A stretch of 53,866 nucleotides of DNA from positions 1-53,866 of the forward strand of contig NZ_JAGGNU010000053.1 of assembly GCF_018614915.1 (NCBI RefSeq). Direction: 5' to 3'. The position numbers and the translations under genes are program-made. Below are positions 1 through 10,200 of this stretch, one piece after another. The notes below the pieces were generated by a model. The model saw nothing but the letters and a program-made list of their open reading frames with translations, did not search any database and was not told the origin of the DNA. Numbering within the stretch: the stretch's first letter is position 1; the number at the start of each line of letters is the position of its first letter. The stretch is from Variovorax paradoxus. GTDB taxonomy: Bacteria; Pseudomonadota; Gammaproteobacteria; Burkholderiales; Burkholderiaceae_C.

Positions 1-379
1 GAAGTTCCTGCGCCAAATCGATCGCGAAACGCCCAAGGGCAAGACGCTGCACCTGATTGCCGACAACTACGCCACGCACAAGCACCCGGCCGTGCAGCAG
101 TGGTTGGCCAAGCACCCCCGATTCGAAATGCATTTCACGCCCACCTCGGCGTCGTGGCTGAACATGGTCGAGCGCTTCTTCCGTGACATCTCCGAAAACC
201 GGTTGCGCCGAGGCGTGTTCACAAGTGTGACCGAACTCGTGACCGCCATCGATGAATACGTCGGGCATCACAACACCGACCCCAAGCCGTTTATCTGGAC
301 CAAGAGCGCCCGCGACATCCTTCAAAAGGTCATTCGTGCCAACTCGCGCTTAAGTTCCAAACAGAACGCAACACTGCAC
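1..379 (+). mobile_element. IS630-type insertion sequence, right-end fragment
   Basis: The window opens inside an insertion sequence, whose left end and most of whose transposase lie outside. The right end is placed at 379 because IS630 elements insert into a TA dinucleotide, often within CTAG, and the sequence here reads C-TA-G at 379-382. The TA at 380-381 would be the target duplication. The terminal inverted repeat cannot be verified because its partner is not in view. Confidence 0.6.
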
Positions 380-382
380 TAG
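2..382 (+). CDS. IS630 family transposase, C-terminal part (partial)
   Basis: The frame is open from base 2 to the stop at 380-382 and gives about 126 residues of a DDE_3-type transposase. Visible catalytic signatures are the second Asp in LIADNYATHKHP and the Glu in ASWLNMVERFF; the first Asp lies upstream of the window. IS630 transposases cut and paste their element at TA sites. The stop codon TAG uses the presumed target-site TA plus the adjacent host G, so the gene appears to have no stop of its own. The end is tail-to-tail with the ferredoxin gene on the other strand, whose stop uses the same TA. Confidence 0.88.
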   Translation, partial: KFLRQIDRETPKGKTLHLIADNYATHKHPAVQQWLAKHPRFEMHFTPTSASWLNMVERFFRDISENRLRRGVFTSVTELVTAIDEYVGHHNTDPKPFIWTKSARDILQKVIRANSRLSSKQNATLH

Positions 383-660
383 AAGTGCGGGAACGCGTAG
401 GGCACGTCGAGCGTGACATCGCCCTGCGGCTCGGCCACGCAGGGCAGGATCCAGCCCTCGGCCTTCTCGTCGGCGCTCACGCCCGGCCATTCGATGCGAT
501 AGCGCACCTGGCCGGCCACCAGCTTGCAGATGCAGGTGCGGCAGGTGCCGTTGCGGCAGGAGCTCGGCAGCTCGATGCCGGCCGCATCGGCGGATTGCAG
601 CAAGGTGCGATCGGGTTCGAGATCGACGTCGAACCCGCCGGGCTCGATGCGCGCCTTCAT
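379..660 (-). CDS. 2Fe-2S ferredoxin
   Basis: A 93-residue plant-type (fdx/XylT-like) 2Fe-2S ferredoxin. The cluster ligands are visible as Cys35, Cys40 and Cys43 in SSCRNGTCRTC and Cys74 in WILPCVAEP, the spacing expected of this family. It is a soluble one-electron carrier with no fused reductase domain, and its partner enzyme cannot be told from the sequence. The ATG start at 660 overlaps the stop of the VF530 gene in an ATGA junction, so translation is probably coupled. The stop codon lies at the edge of the inserted IS630 element, so anything once co-transcribed downstream is now separated. Confidence 0.88.
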   Translation of the reverse strand: MKARIEPGGFDVDLEPDRTLLQSADAAGIELPSSCRNGTCRTCICKLVAGQVRYRIEWPGVSADEKAEGWILPCVAEPQGDVTLDVPYAFPHF

Positions 661-911
661 GGCGATGGGCCGGGCGAGCCCTGCCGGCGCTGCTCGCGCA
701 GCATGAAGAGATAGAGGCTCTCGACCTTCTCGCGCGCCCACGGCGTCTTGCGCAGGAACTTGAGGCTGGAGGCCACGCTCGGGTCGCTGGTGAAGCAGCG
801 CAGCGCAATCCGCTCGCCCAGGCCCTGCCAGCCGTAGTGCGCCACGAGCGCCGTCACGATGGCCTCGAGCGTGAGCCCGTGCAAGGGGTTGCGGGGCTGC
901 GCCGTCGTCAC
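657..911 (-). CDS. VF530 family (DUF2132) small protein
   Basis: An 84-residue protein matching the VF530/DUF2132 family. It has the typical opening NPLHGLTLEAIVTALVAHYGW, the SVASSLKFLRKTPWAREKVE core and the LYL motif. The family is a small helical fold named after a Vibrio protein and often described as DNA-binding; its role is not settled. The start is GTG at 911, inside a GTGA overlap with the stop of the upstream 49-aa gene. Its own stop overlaps the ferredoxin start. The chain of 4-base overlaps suggests one coupled three-gene operon. Confidence 0.82.
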   Translation of the reverse strand: MTTAQPRNPLHGLTLEAIVTALVAHYGWQGLGERIALRCFTSDPSVASSLKFLRKTPWAREKVESLYLFMLREQRRQGSPGPSP

Positions 912-1057
912 TTGTTCTTGAGCTTGCCGCGCGGGATGACCGCGGTGGTGACCGTTCGGACCGGCTCGATGCCGCCGGCGCCCGGCGGCTTGGGCGGAGA
1001 CGTGTCCTTCCTGGGTTTCTTGGTTTCCTTGTTGCTGCGCTGCTGACCCTTGGCCAT
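908..1057 (-). CDS. small basic conserved protein (49 aa)
   Basis: A 49-residue Lys/Arg-rich protein that begins MAKGQQRSNKETKKPRKD and ends RGKLKNK. No domain is recognised. A strong ribosome site, GGAGG, lies six bases before the ATG at 1057. The stop overlaps the GTG start of the VF530 gene, which supports it as a real first gene of the operon. The charge pattern (basic termini around a Pro-rich centre) would suit nucleic-acid or ribosome contact, but that is inference only. Confidence 0.7.
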   Translation of the reverse strand: MAKGQQRSNKETKKPRKDTSPPKPPGAGGIEPVRTVTTAVIPRGKLKNK

Positions 1058-1145
1058 GATGTTTCCTCCGGATAGGTGCGAATAGGCAAGGCAGTTTAGC
1101 GGCGCGGCGACAATACGGCCCTTTACCGCTCGTTCCCCTGCATTC

Positions 1146-1661
1146 ATGTCCGACTACGAAGTTCGCCCCGCCACGATGCGCGATGCCAAGGCCATCGCCG
1201 AAGTCCATTCGGTCGCCGCCCGCGCCGCCTACACGGGCATCCTGCCCGAAGACCAGCTGCTTGCGCTGGCGCCGTCCACGCGCGAAGCGAAGTGGCGCGA
1301 GGCCATCGAGTTCAGCGAGCCGCAGGTGCACGTGGCGGTGCTGGGCGAGGAGGTGGTGGGCTTCGTCGGCTTCGACCGTTCCCGCGATCCCAAGACGCCC
1401 TCGACCACCGGCGAGATCTGGGCCATCTACGTCAAGCCCGAGCACTGGGGCAAGGGCGTCGGCGTGGCGCTGTGGGACGCGGCGCGCGACGGCCTGGAGG
1501 AAGAGGGCTGCACCCGCGTCACGATCTGGGTGCCGCTGCGCAACGACCGCGCCATGCGCTTCCACGAACTGGCCGGCTTCAAGCGCGAGATGAAGACCGC
1601 CAAGACCACCTCGATCGGCGGCGTCAAGATCGAAGAGATTCGCCTCAAGCGCGACGTCTGA
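1146..1661 (+). CDS. GNAT family N-acetyltransferase
   Basis: A 171-residue single-domain GNAT acetyltransferase. The acetyl-CoA-binding motif A is visible as IYVKPEHWGKGVGVALWDAA (a Q/R-x-x-G-x-G/A-like loop, here HWGKGVG), and motif B near the end as NDRAMRFHELAGF. Such enzymes move an acetyl group from acetyl-CoA to an amine; the substrate cannot be read from the sequence. It is transcribed divergently from the ferredoxin operon across an 88-base gap. The DUF808 gene follows 15 bases downstream and may be co-transcribed. Confidence 0.88.
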   Translation: MSDYEVRPATMRDAKAIAEVHSVAARAAYTGILPEDQLLALAPSTREAKWREAIEFSEPQVHVAVLGEEVVGFVGFDRSRDPKTPSTTGEIWAIYVKPEHWGKGVGVALWDAARDGLEEEGCTRVTIWVPLRNDRAMRFHELAGFKREMKTAKTTSIGGVKIEEIRLKRDV

Positions 1662-1676
1662 AGGCGAAGCAGACCG

Positions 1677-2568
<892 letters not shown>

Positions 2569-2582
<14 letters not shown>

Positions 2583-3630
2583 GTTCCTGGCCGGCTGCGG
2601 CCACGCGGCGCGCGATGGCCTCGACGCCGGCGTCAGAGAGGTCGTCGACCTGCAAGACCTGCCGCTCATCCCAGCGCGCGAAGTGGCTGGCCTGCGATCG
2701 CTTGTAGGCCGGGTCGTAGTGCAGCGCGGTCAGCTCCGCGAACAGCGCGGGCAGGTTGCGCTCGGCGGCCCACTGCTGCCAGCGCGTGATCACGGCCTTG
2801 CCATGCAGCTCCTTCAGCATCTCGAGCTGGCGGGCCAGCGCCCCGGGATCGTCGCCAAGGTAGGCGTAGTCGCGCAGCAGGTAGGCCAGTCGCGCTTCGG
2901 GCGTGGCGTCGATCTCGATCACGCGGCTCGCGCGCATGCGCTCCAGCAGCGCCGTCGGCAGGTTGAGGCGGCCGATGCGGCGGCTCTCGCCCTCGACGTA
3001 GAGCGGCGCCCGGGGATCGATGCGGTCCAGCAATTCGGCGATGCGCGTTTCGAAGGCGGTCTGCGAGGGCTGCGGGACGCCGGGGAGGGCGCCGAGCAGC
3101 GAGCCCTTGTGGGCGGCGAAATCTTCGAGGTCGAGGACCTGCGCGCCCTGCGCCGCCATGGCCTGCAGCACGCGCGTCTTGGCGCTGCCGGTGGCGCCGC
3201 ACAGCACGCGCAGCTCGAGCTGCGGGCAGAGGGTATCGATCTGCGTGATCACGTGGCGGCGCCAGCTCTTGTAGCCGCCCGCGAGCTGCTGCGCGTCCCA
3301 GCCGACCAGGCGCAGCCAGGTCGTCATCGAGCCGCTGCGCAGGCCGCCGCGCCAGCAATAGATCAGCGGCTTCCAGTCGGCGGGCCGGTCGGCGAAGCGC
3401 TCCTTCAGGTGGCGCGCGAGGTTCGCGGCCACCATCGCGCCGCCGACCCGGCGCGCCTCGAAGGCGCCTTGCTGCTTGTAGAGCGTGCCGACGATGCGGC
3501 GCTCGTCGTCGTCGAGCACCGGGCAGTTGATCGCGCCGGGAATGTGGTCGATGGCGAACTCGGCCGGCGAGCGCGCATCGATGAGCACGTCGAAGCGCTG
3601 GCGGTCTGCGACGCGTACCGGATCCCGCAT
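2569..3630 (-). CDS. mnmH: tRNA 2-selenouridine synthase
   Basis: A 353-residue MnmH (SelU/YbbB). This enzyme turns 2-thiouridine at the tRNA wobble base into 2-selenouridine, using selenophosphate and a geranylated intermediate. The N-terminal rhodanese domain (about 1-130) has its active cysteine, Cys92, in LIYCWRGG. The C-terminal P-loop part has CGATGSAKT at 144-152, where the usual GSGKT reads GSAKT. The start ATG at 3630 overlaps the stop of the upstream membrane-protein gene by one base. No selD is seen in the window, so the selenophosphate source must be elsewhere. Confidence 0.9.
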
Positions 3631-3851
3631 CAGCGGCCCCCGGATTTCTTCGCGCGCTGGAGCAGGTCGACCACGACCAGCGCCACGCCGAGCACCAGCG
3701 CGAACCAGCCGACCAGGTAGGCCCCGCCGATCGTCTCGCGCCAGCCGGGCGATTGCAGGAATTGAGGCGCGAGGAGCACTGCCGCGCCGATGAGGATGCA
3801 AAGAAGGCCGCGCTCGAGCATGCGCGGCGCTCTGGGGGATCTGGAAGCCAT
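3630..3851 (-). CDS. small inner-membrane protein (73 aa)
   Basis: A 73-residue protein with two hydrophobic segments, LLCILIGAAVLLAPQFL and a longer one through YLVGWFALVLGVALVVVDLL, followed by a basic tail QRAKKSGGR. This predicts a two-pass membrane protein. The chosen start MASRSPRAP at 3851 gives a compact basic N-terminus; an in-frame upstream extension exists but adds a Cys-rich stretch with no family look. It ends one base into the mnmH start codon, so the two are probably translated together. Function is unknown. Confidence 0.65.
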   Translation of the reverse strand: MASRSPRAPRMLERGLLCILIGAAVLLAPQFLQSPGWRETIGGAYLVGWFALVLGVALVVVDLLQRAKKSGGR

Positions 3852-3952
3852 GCCCGAGTTTACGGGCGCCACCCCGCCGGGGCGGCAGCCCTGGCATAGC
3901 AGAAACCGGACGTGCGCGCACCAACTTCGGGCAAGCAAGGCCGGTTTCCGTG

Positions 3953-3997
3953 AACTACTTCCTTAGGAAATGTAAACCTAAGAACTACATTCTTAAG
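3953..3997 (+). promoter_or_regulatory. Repeated CTTAGG-like operator candidate before the autotransporter
   Basis: Two copies of a 15-base word, AACTACTTCCTTAGG (3953-3967) and AACTACATTCTTAAG (3983-3997), match at 12 of 15 positions and lie exactly 30 bases apart. Between them CCTAAG (3977-3982) forms a dyad with CTTAGG (3962-3967). The surrounding 60 bases are much richer in A and T than the rest of the window. This fits a multi-site regulator target or an upstream promoter region for the autotransporter gene that starts 28 bases later. The regulator is unknown. Confidence 0.4.
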
Positions 3998-4024
3998 TAT
4001 TAATTTTCATAAGAAAGAAGAGCA

Positions 4025-7000
4025 ATGAACCGCGTTTTCCGAGTCGTCTGGAACCCGTCGCTGGCGCTGTGGGCCGTGGCATCCGAACTGGCACGCGGCG
4101 TCGGCAAGTCGAGCACGAAGGCGCCCGCCGTGGCCATGGTCCTGTTCGGCCTGGCCGGCACTGCCGCCGCCGATTGCGCAAGCACCGGCAGCCATGCCAT
4201 CACCTGCACCGCCGGCACGCCGCAGACCTTCGTGGTCATCGGCGGCTACGACGCCACGCCCGGCGGCACGGTGGACGTGCAGCCCAACGCGGTGATCAGC
4301 ACCACCGACCTGCCCGCCATCAGCATGGGCGACCACGGCACGATCCTGATCCAGCGCAATGCCACGGTGCAGAACCATGCCGCGGGCAGCGCCAACGGCC
4401 ACTACGGCACCGGCGCCAACACCATCGAATTCCGCTCGGGCACCACGCTCACGGTCGAGGAGGGCGCCAAGGTCCTGTCCAACGGCACGGCCCACAACGC
4501 GGAAGCCATCAACCCGCACGGCAGCGGCAATCTGATCGTCAACCACGGCGAGATCCGCTCGCAGGCCGGCGGCGCCGCCATTTGGTTCGAAGCGTCGAGC
4601 GGCTCGAACACCGTGGTCAACGGCGTGACCGGCGTCATCGAATACAAGGGCGGCGCGGGCAACATCATGGGCGCCTCCGGCACCATGGCGATAGCCTTCA
4701 CCAATCAGGGCCGGCTGATCGGCTCGATGAACTTCGCCGGCGGCAACGACACCCTCAACGTCTACACCGGCTCGTCCATCACCGGCACCATCAACGGCGG
4801 CGGCGGCAACAACCTGCTGACCCTGAACGGCACCGGCACCGACACCTTCGCCCAGACGATCTCCGGCTTCCAGACGCTGGTGAAGAACGACAGCGGCACC
4901 TGGACCTTCAACAACGCGCTGCCCGGCTCGGGCATCACCAGCACGCGGGTGGCCGGCGGCACGCTGATCCTCGGCGCCAGCGCCAGCAGCTACACGGGCA
5001 GCATGACGGTCGACGCGGCCGGCACCCTGCAGACCAGCGCGCAATTCGCGCCGTCGGCCATCACCGACCACGGCCTCGTGCGCTTCGCGCAGCCGAACGA
5101 TGCGATCTATACGGGGCTGCTCTCCGGCACCGGTGGCATCGAGAAGTCCGGCGCCGGCCGCCTGACCCTGACGCGCGACCAGGCGATCAGCGGCACGACG
5201 ACCATCAACGCCGGCATGCTGCAACTCGGCGACGGCGGCACGGCCGGCATGGTCGGCGGCCCGATCGTCGACAACGCGGCGCTGGTCGTGAACCGGTCGA
5301 ACGCGGTCGGCTTCGGCGCGCCGATCAGCGGCACGGGCAGCGTCACGCAGCTCGGCGCCGGCACCACCACCTTCACCGCCGACAACAGCTACGCCGGTGG
5401 CACCACCATCAGCGCCGGCACGCTGCAGTTGGGCGATGGGGGCACCAGCGGCAGCGTCGTCGGCGACATCGTCAACAACGCGACCCTGGTCGCGAACCGC
5501 TCGAACACGCTGAACCTGGCGGGCGCGATCAGCGGCAGCGGCGCGCTGCGCCAGATCGGCAGCGGCACGACCGTGCTCTCGGGCGCCAACAGCTACGGCG
5601 GCGCGACCACCGTCGAGGCCGGCAGCTTGAAGGCGGCCGCGGCCCATGCCTTCAGCGCCGCGTCCGATCACACGGTGGCCGCGGGCGCCACGCTCGACAC
5701 GGCAGGCTTCGACCAGCGCGTGGCTTCGCTGCGCAACGCAGGCACCGTCAACCTGCTGAGCGCGACCGCCGGCAGCACCCTGACCGTCACCGGCGCCTAT
5801 GTCGGCAACGGCGGCGTGTTGAATCTCGGCACGGTGCTCGGCGGCAGCAATAGCCTGAGCGACCGCCTGGTGCTGAGCGGCCCGAGCGCGAGCGCCAGCG
5901 GCAGCACCACGGTGCGCATCATCAACCTGGGCGGTCTCGGCGCACAGACTACCGGCAACGGCATCGAGGTGGTGGGCGCGCGCAACGGCGCCACCACCAC
6001 GGCCCAGACCAGCAAGGACGCCTTCGCGCTGGCCAACGGCCACGTCGACGCGGGTGCCTACGAATACCGCCTGTATGCGGCCGATGCCCAGGGCGCGGGC
6101 GAGAACTGGTACCTGCGCTCGGAGACGACGTTGGCCCCGCCGGTCGCCCAGCCCGACGCGCCCACCACCACCACCGCGGACACGACCGTCAAGCTGGTCT
6201 TGCCGCTCGCGACCGTGCCGACCTACCGCGCCGAAGTGCCGCTCTTCGCCGCGCTGCCGGCGCAGCTGCGCCAAGCCGACCTCGGCATGCTCGGCAACCT
6301 GCACCGCCGCATCGGCGACGAGGCGGCCGGCGACGCCGGCACGCGCCGGTCGTGGGCGCGCGCCGTCTACAGCGATCTCGACATCCGCCAGGGCGGCGTC
6401 GCCGCCGCGCAGAGCCGCGGCCACGTGAGCGGCCTGCAGGCCGGCACCGACCTGCTGGCGAGCGGCAACTGGCGCGCCGGCCTCTACGTCGGCTTCCTCG
6501 ACGGCGGTGCCGACGTGAGCGGCAATGCACGCGGCATCATCGGCAGGGTCGGCAGCACCGACCTGCAGTCGCGCTACCTCGGCGGCTACGCCACCTGGGC
6601 CGACGCCGGCGGCCTGTATGCCGACGCCGTGCTGCAGGCCGGCAGCCACCGCTACACCGTGCGTCCCGACGGAAACTCGAATGCATCGGGCAAGGCCAAC
6701 AGCCTCACGGCCTCGATCGAAGCCGGCAAGTCCTTCCCGCTGGCCGAGAGCTGGCAGATCGAGCCGCAGGCGCAGCTGATCTACCAACGCAGCCGCTTCG
6801 ACGACGTGCTGATCGGCGGCGCCAACGTGCGGCAGGATGCCGATGGCGGCTGGATCGGCCGCCTGGGGCTGCGAATCAAGGGCGACATCGCCACCGGCGC
6901 CGGCCGGCTGCAGCCCTATGCGCGAGTCAATCTGTACCACGCGAGCGCGGGCGCCGACGGCGCCGAATTCATCGGCCCCGCGGCCGCCACCCGCATCGCG

Positions 7001-7165
7001 AGCGCCAGCGGCTACAGCTCGGCCGAAGTGGCGGGCGGCTTCACGCTGGCCGTGACGCCCACCACCAGCCTCTACGGCGAACTGGGACACTTGTTCAGTC
7101 TCGGCGGGGATGCCCGCGTCAAGTCGTCGGTGCAGGGCTCGGTGGGGGTGAAGCTGCGCTGGTAG
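4025..7165 (+). CDS. Type Va autotransporter with ESPR signal and beta-helix passenger
   Basis: A 1046-residue autotransporter. Residues 1-25 (MNRVFRVVWNPSLALWAVASE) are an extended signal peptide region, followed by a hydrophobic core ending GTAAA near residue 50. The passenger (about 50-720) is Gly/Thr/Asn-rich with autotransporter-associated beta-strand repeats such as GGTTISAGTLQLGDGGTSG. The segment VPTYRAEVPLFAALPAQLRQ at about 732 leads into the translocator barrel (about 770-1046), which ends in Trp (SVGVKLRW) as outer-membrane barrels do. It is exported by Sec and displayed on the cell surface. It is followed after 79 bases by a paralogue with a near-identical barrel region. Confidence 0.9.
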   Translation: MNRVFRVVWNPSLALWAVASELARGVGKSSTKAPAVAMVLFGLAGTAAADCASTGSHAITCTAGTPQTFVVIGGYDATPGGTVDVQPNAVISTTDLPAISMGDHGTILIQRNATVQNHAAGSANGHYGTGANTIEFRSGTTLTVEEGAKVLSNGTAHNAEAINPHGSGNLIVNHGEIRSQAGGAAIWFEASSGSNTVVNGVTGVIEYKGGAGNIMGASGTMAIAFTNQGRLIGSMNFAGGNDTLNVYTGSSITGTINGGGGNNLLTLNGTGTDTFAQTISGFQTLVKNDSGTWTFNNALPGSGITSTRVAGGTLILGASASSYTGSMTVDAAGTLQTSAQFAPSAITDHGLVRFAQPNDAIYTGLLSGTGGIEKSGAGRLTLTRDQAISGTTTINAGMLQLGDGGTAGMVGGPIVDNAALVVNRSNAVGFGAPISGTGSVTQLGAGTTTFTADNSYAGGTTISAGTLQLGDGGTSGSVVGDIVNNATLVANRSNTLNLAGAISGSGALRQIGSGTTVLSGANSYGGATTVEAGSLKAAAAHAFSAASDHTVAAGATLDTAGFDQRVASLRNAGTVNLLSATAGSTLTVTGAYVGNGGVLNLGTVLGGSNSLSDRLVLSGPSASASGSTTVRIINLGGLGAQTTGNGIEVVGARNGATTTAQTSKDAFALANGHVDAGAYEYRLYAADAQGAGENWYLRSETTLAPPVAQPDAPTTTTADTTVKLVLPLATVPTYRAEVPLFAALPAQLRQADLGMLGNLHRRIGDEAAGDAGTRRSWARAVYSDLDIRQGGVAAAQSRGHVSGLQAGTDLLASGNWRAGLYVGFLDGGADVSGNARGIIGRVGSTDLQSRYLGGYATWADAGGLYADAVLQAGSHRYTVRPDGNSNASGKANSLTASIEAGKSFPLAESWQIEPQAQLIYQRSRFDDVLIGGANVRQDADGGWIGRLGLRIKGDIATGAGRLQPYARVNLYHASAGADGAEFIGPAAATRIASASGYSSAEVAGGFTLAVTPTTSLYGELGHLFSLGGDARVKSSVQGSVGVKLRW

Positions 7166-7181
7166 TTGAATCCTGACGAAC

Positions 7182-7202
7182 TGTCGCCAAAATCTCGCGA
7201 CA
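7182..7202 (+). repeat. Inverted repeat between the tandem autotransporters
   Basis: TGTCGC and GCGACA (7182-7187 and 7197-7202) form a 6-bp stem around a 9-base loop, flanked on both sides by TGACGA. It lacks a T-tract, so it is more likely an operator or a processing hairpin than a strong terminator. It lies in the 79-base gap between the two autotransporter genes. Confidence 0.25.
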
Positions 7203-7244
7203 TCTGACGACCCGGCACCATGCGCCCCGAGCGAGGTGTCGGCA

Positions 7245-10200
7245 ATGAACAGGTCTTACAGAAGTATTTGGAATCGTGCGCTGGGTGCGTGGGTCGCGGC
7301 GCCGGAATGCGCCAAAGGCTGCGGCAAATCCGGCGGCGGGGTTGTGCGCGTGGTCTGTGCAGCGGGGCTGGCGATGCTTTTAGCTACCTCAGGTGTTGAC
7401 GTGTATGCCCAATTGGATGGGCGTGATGGAGCTAGCGCCTGGGCGGGACGACTAGGCACAACATGGGGCGTTGGCGGGGCCGGAGGGACCAGTCCTTTTG
7501 GCATCAACGGCGGCCAGGGCGGCGATGGCTCATTCAGCGCCAGCCTAACGCCGGACGGTAGCGCCATCGATTTCAATTATTCAATGCTTGGCCTCCCTGG
7601 CCAAGGTCCGTTTGGAGGCCAGGCAGGGATCAGCGACGGATTTTTCAATCTCAAAAGCTCGGGCGGCGGTGGGATATCGAGCGGGGGAGGTGGTGGCGGT
7701 TATGAGTTAGACGTGGGGACGCCGTTCCCTGGCGGCGGCGGCGGAGGAGGAGGAGCCACGGCTGTGGCCCTGTTCGACAGCCGGGCCGTGATCTCGTCGG
7801 AGCTGAGAGGAGGCAACGGCGGTGCGGGTGGCGACGCAACGATTTCGGCAGCGCCCGGCGGCGGGGGAGGCGGCGGCATCGGTGCATGGGTGCGCCGCGG
7901 CGCTTTGTCGGTTGCTGCTGGCGCAAGCGTCGCAGGCGGAAACGGTGGAAGAGGAGGCCGCGGACCATTTAATAGCAGTGCAGGCGGCAGCGGCGGCACT
8001 GGCGCACACGCCATTGACATAGCGAACGGGGACTTGACCATCGATGGAACCGTCCGAGGTGGAACGGGTGGAGATGGGGATTTCTTCTATTGGAACGTTG
8101 TCAGCGGATCGGGCGGCCCGGGAGGAGCCGGCGTCGTCGGCCACTCCGCAACGATCACGATCCATGGCGCGGCCAATGTACAAGGCGGCAGCGGCGGGGC
8201 CGCGCGCGAAATGAATCTGCAGGATTACCCAACGCAACAGGGAACGCCCGGCCTTGGCGGCGCCGGCATCACCGGCAGCAACCTGACCATCATCAACAGC
8301 GGCCGCATCTCGGGCGGACAGACAGGCAGCTACGGGTCGGCTGCGACGCCGCCCGCTGCCAACGCCATCGAGTTTCTCGACGTCCCCGGCAGCGTCAACC
8401 GCCTCACGCTCCTGGCTGGCTCCAACATCATTGGCAACGTCGTCGCCCGCGCGGCAGACACCCTCGAGCTGAGCGGCAGCACCAACGACGGATTCGACCC
8501 CGTGCCTTACCAGGGCTTCGGCAGCTTCATCAAGACCGGCAGCTCGACCTGGACCGTGACCCAGGACACCTCGGCCGTCACGCCCTGGATCGTGCGCGAG
8601 GGCGCGCTGTCCATCTCGTCGGACGCGCGCCTGGGCGCGACCACGGGCGGCCTCGCGCTCGATGGCGGAACCTTGCAGGCCACCGCCGACATCACGAGCT
8701 TGCGCGCCGTTGTCCTCGGTGCGAGCGGCGGCAGCATCCTGACCGACGCCGGGACGATGCTGCGTCTCGGCGGCACGCTGAGCGGCGGCGCGCTGATCAA
8801 GAACGGCGCCGGCACCCTCGATCTGACAAGCGCGAACACCTACGCCGGCGGCACCACGGTCAGCGGCGGCACGCTGCGCGTGAACAATGCCGGCGGCAGC
8901 GCCACCGGTACCGGCGCCGTCACGGTCAGCGCCGCGGCGACGCTGGCGGGCAACGGCGGCATCGCCGGTCCGGTCACCATCGCCAACGGTGGACATCTGG
9001 CGCCGGGCAACAGCCCGGGCACGCTCCATACCGGCGCACTCACGCTGGCGCCGGGTGCCGTCCTCGACTATGAGCTGGGCCAGGCCGGTACTGCCGGCGG
9101 CGCCTTCAACGACCTCATCAACGTGAACGGCGATCTGGCGCTCGACGGCACGCTCAACGTCACGACCCCGGCCGGCGGCAACTTCGGGCCCGGCGTGTAC
9201 CGGCTCATCAACTACACCGGTGGCCTCACCGACAACGGGCTCGACATCGGCAGCGTGCCCGGCGCGGCTTCGCAACTTCACGTGCAGACCTCGATCGCCA
9301 AGCAGGTCAACCTGATCAACGGGCTGACGCTGAATTTCTGGGATGGCGGCACCGCCGGCAACTACAACAACGCCGCCGTCAACGGCGGCAGCGGCACCTG
9401 GCGCGCCGGCGCACCCAACGAAGGCTGGACCGGCACCGACGGCTTGCTCAACGCGCCGTGGGCTGCCGACGGTTTCGCGGTCTTCCAAGGCGTGCCGGGC
9501 ACGGTGATGGTCGACAACGGCAACGGCGCCGTCCGCTTCAGCGGTGCGCAGTTCGCGGTAGACGGCTACAGCGTGATCGGCGACGCACTGCGCACCGACA
9601 CTGCCAACACCATCATCCGCGTCGGTGACGGCAGCTCGGGCGGCGCGACGACCACGGCCGCCATCCATGCACCGATCGTCGGCAGCGGCGGCATCGAGAA
9701 GCAGGATCTCGGCACGCTGATCGTTTCGGGCGCCAACACCTACAGCGGTGCCACGGCGGTGCGCAGCGGCACGCTGCGCACCGCCGCCGACCACAGCTTG
9801 AGTGCCGTGTCGGCGCACACCGTGAGCGCGGGCGCCACGCTCGATCTTGCCGGCCACAGCCAGAAGATGGCCGCGCTCGACAACGGCGGCACTGTCTCAC
9901 TGCGCGGCGCAGCGCCCGGCACCACACTCACCGTGACCGGCGCTTACGTCGGACGCAATGGCACGCTGCAGCTGAGCACCGCGCTCGGCGCGAGCGGGCC
10001 GTCCGACCGACTCGTGCTCGATGGCCCGGGCGCCAGCGCGAGCGGCCATACCAGCGTGCAGATCAGCAACCTCGGCGGCTTGGGCGGTCTGACCACCGGC
10101 CACGGCATCGAAGTGGTGAGCGCGACGAACGGCGCCACCAGCACCGCGCAGACCACCAAGGACGCCTTCAGCCTGGCCGGCGGCCGCGTCGACGCCGGCG

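Noticed and set aside
4007..7090. 1027-residue minus-strand frame opposite the first autotransporter
   Set aside because: Ala/Arg/Gly-rich shadow with no family features; the plus strand has a full autotransporter.
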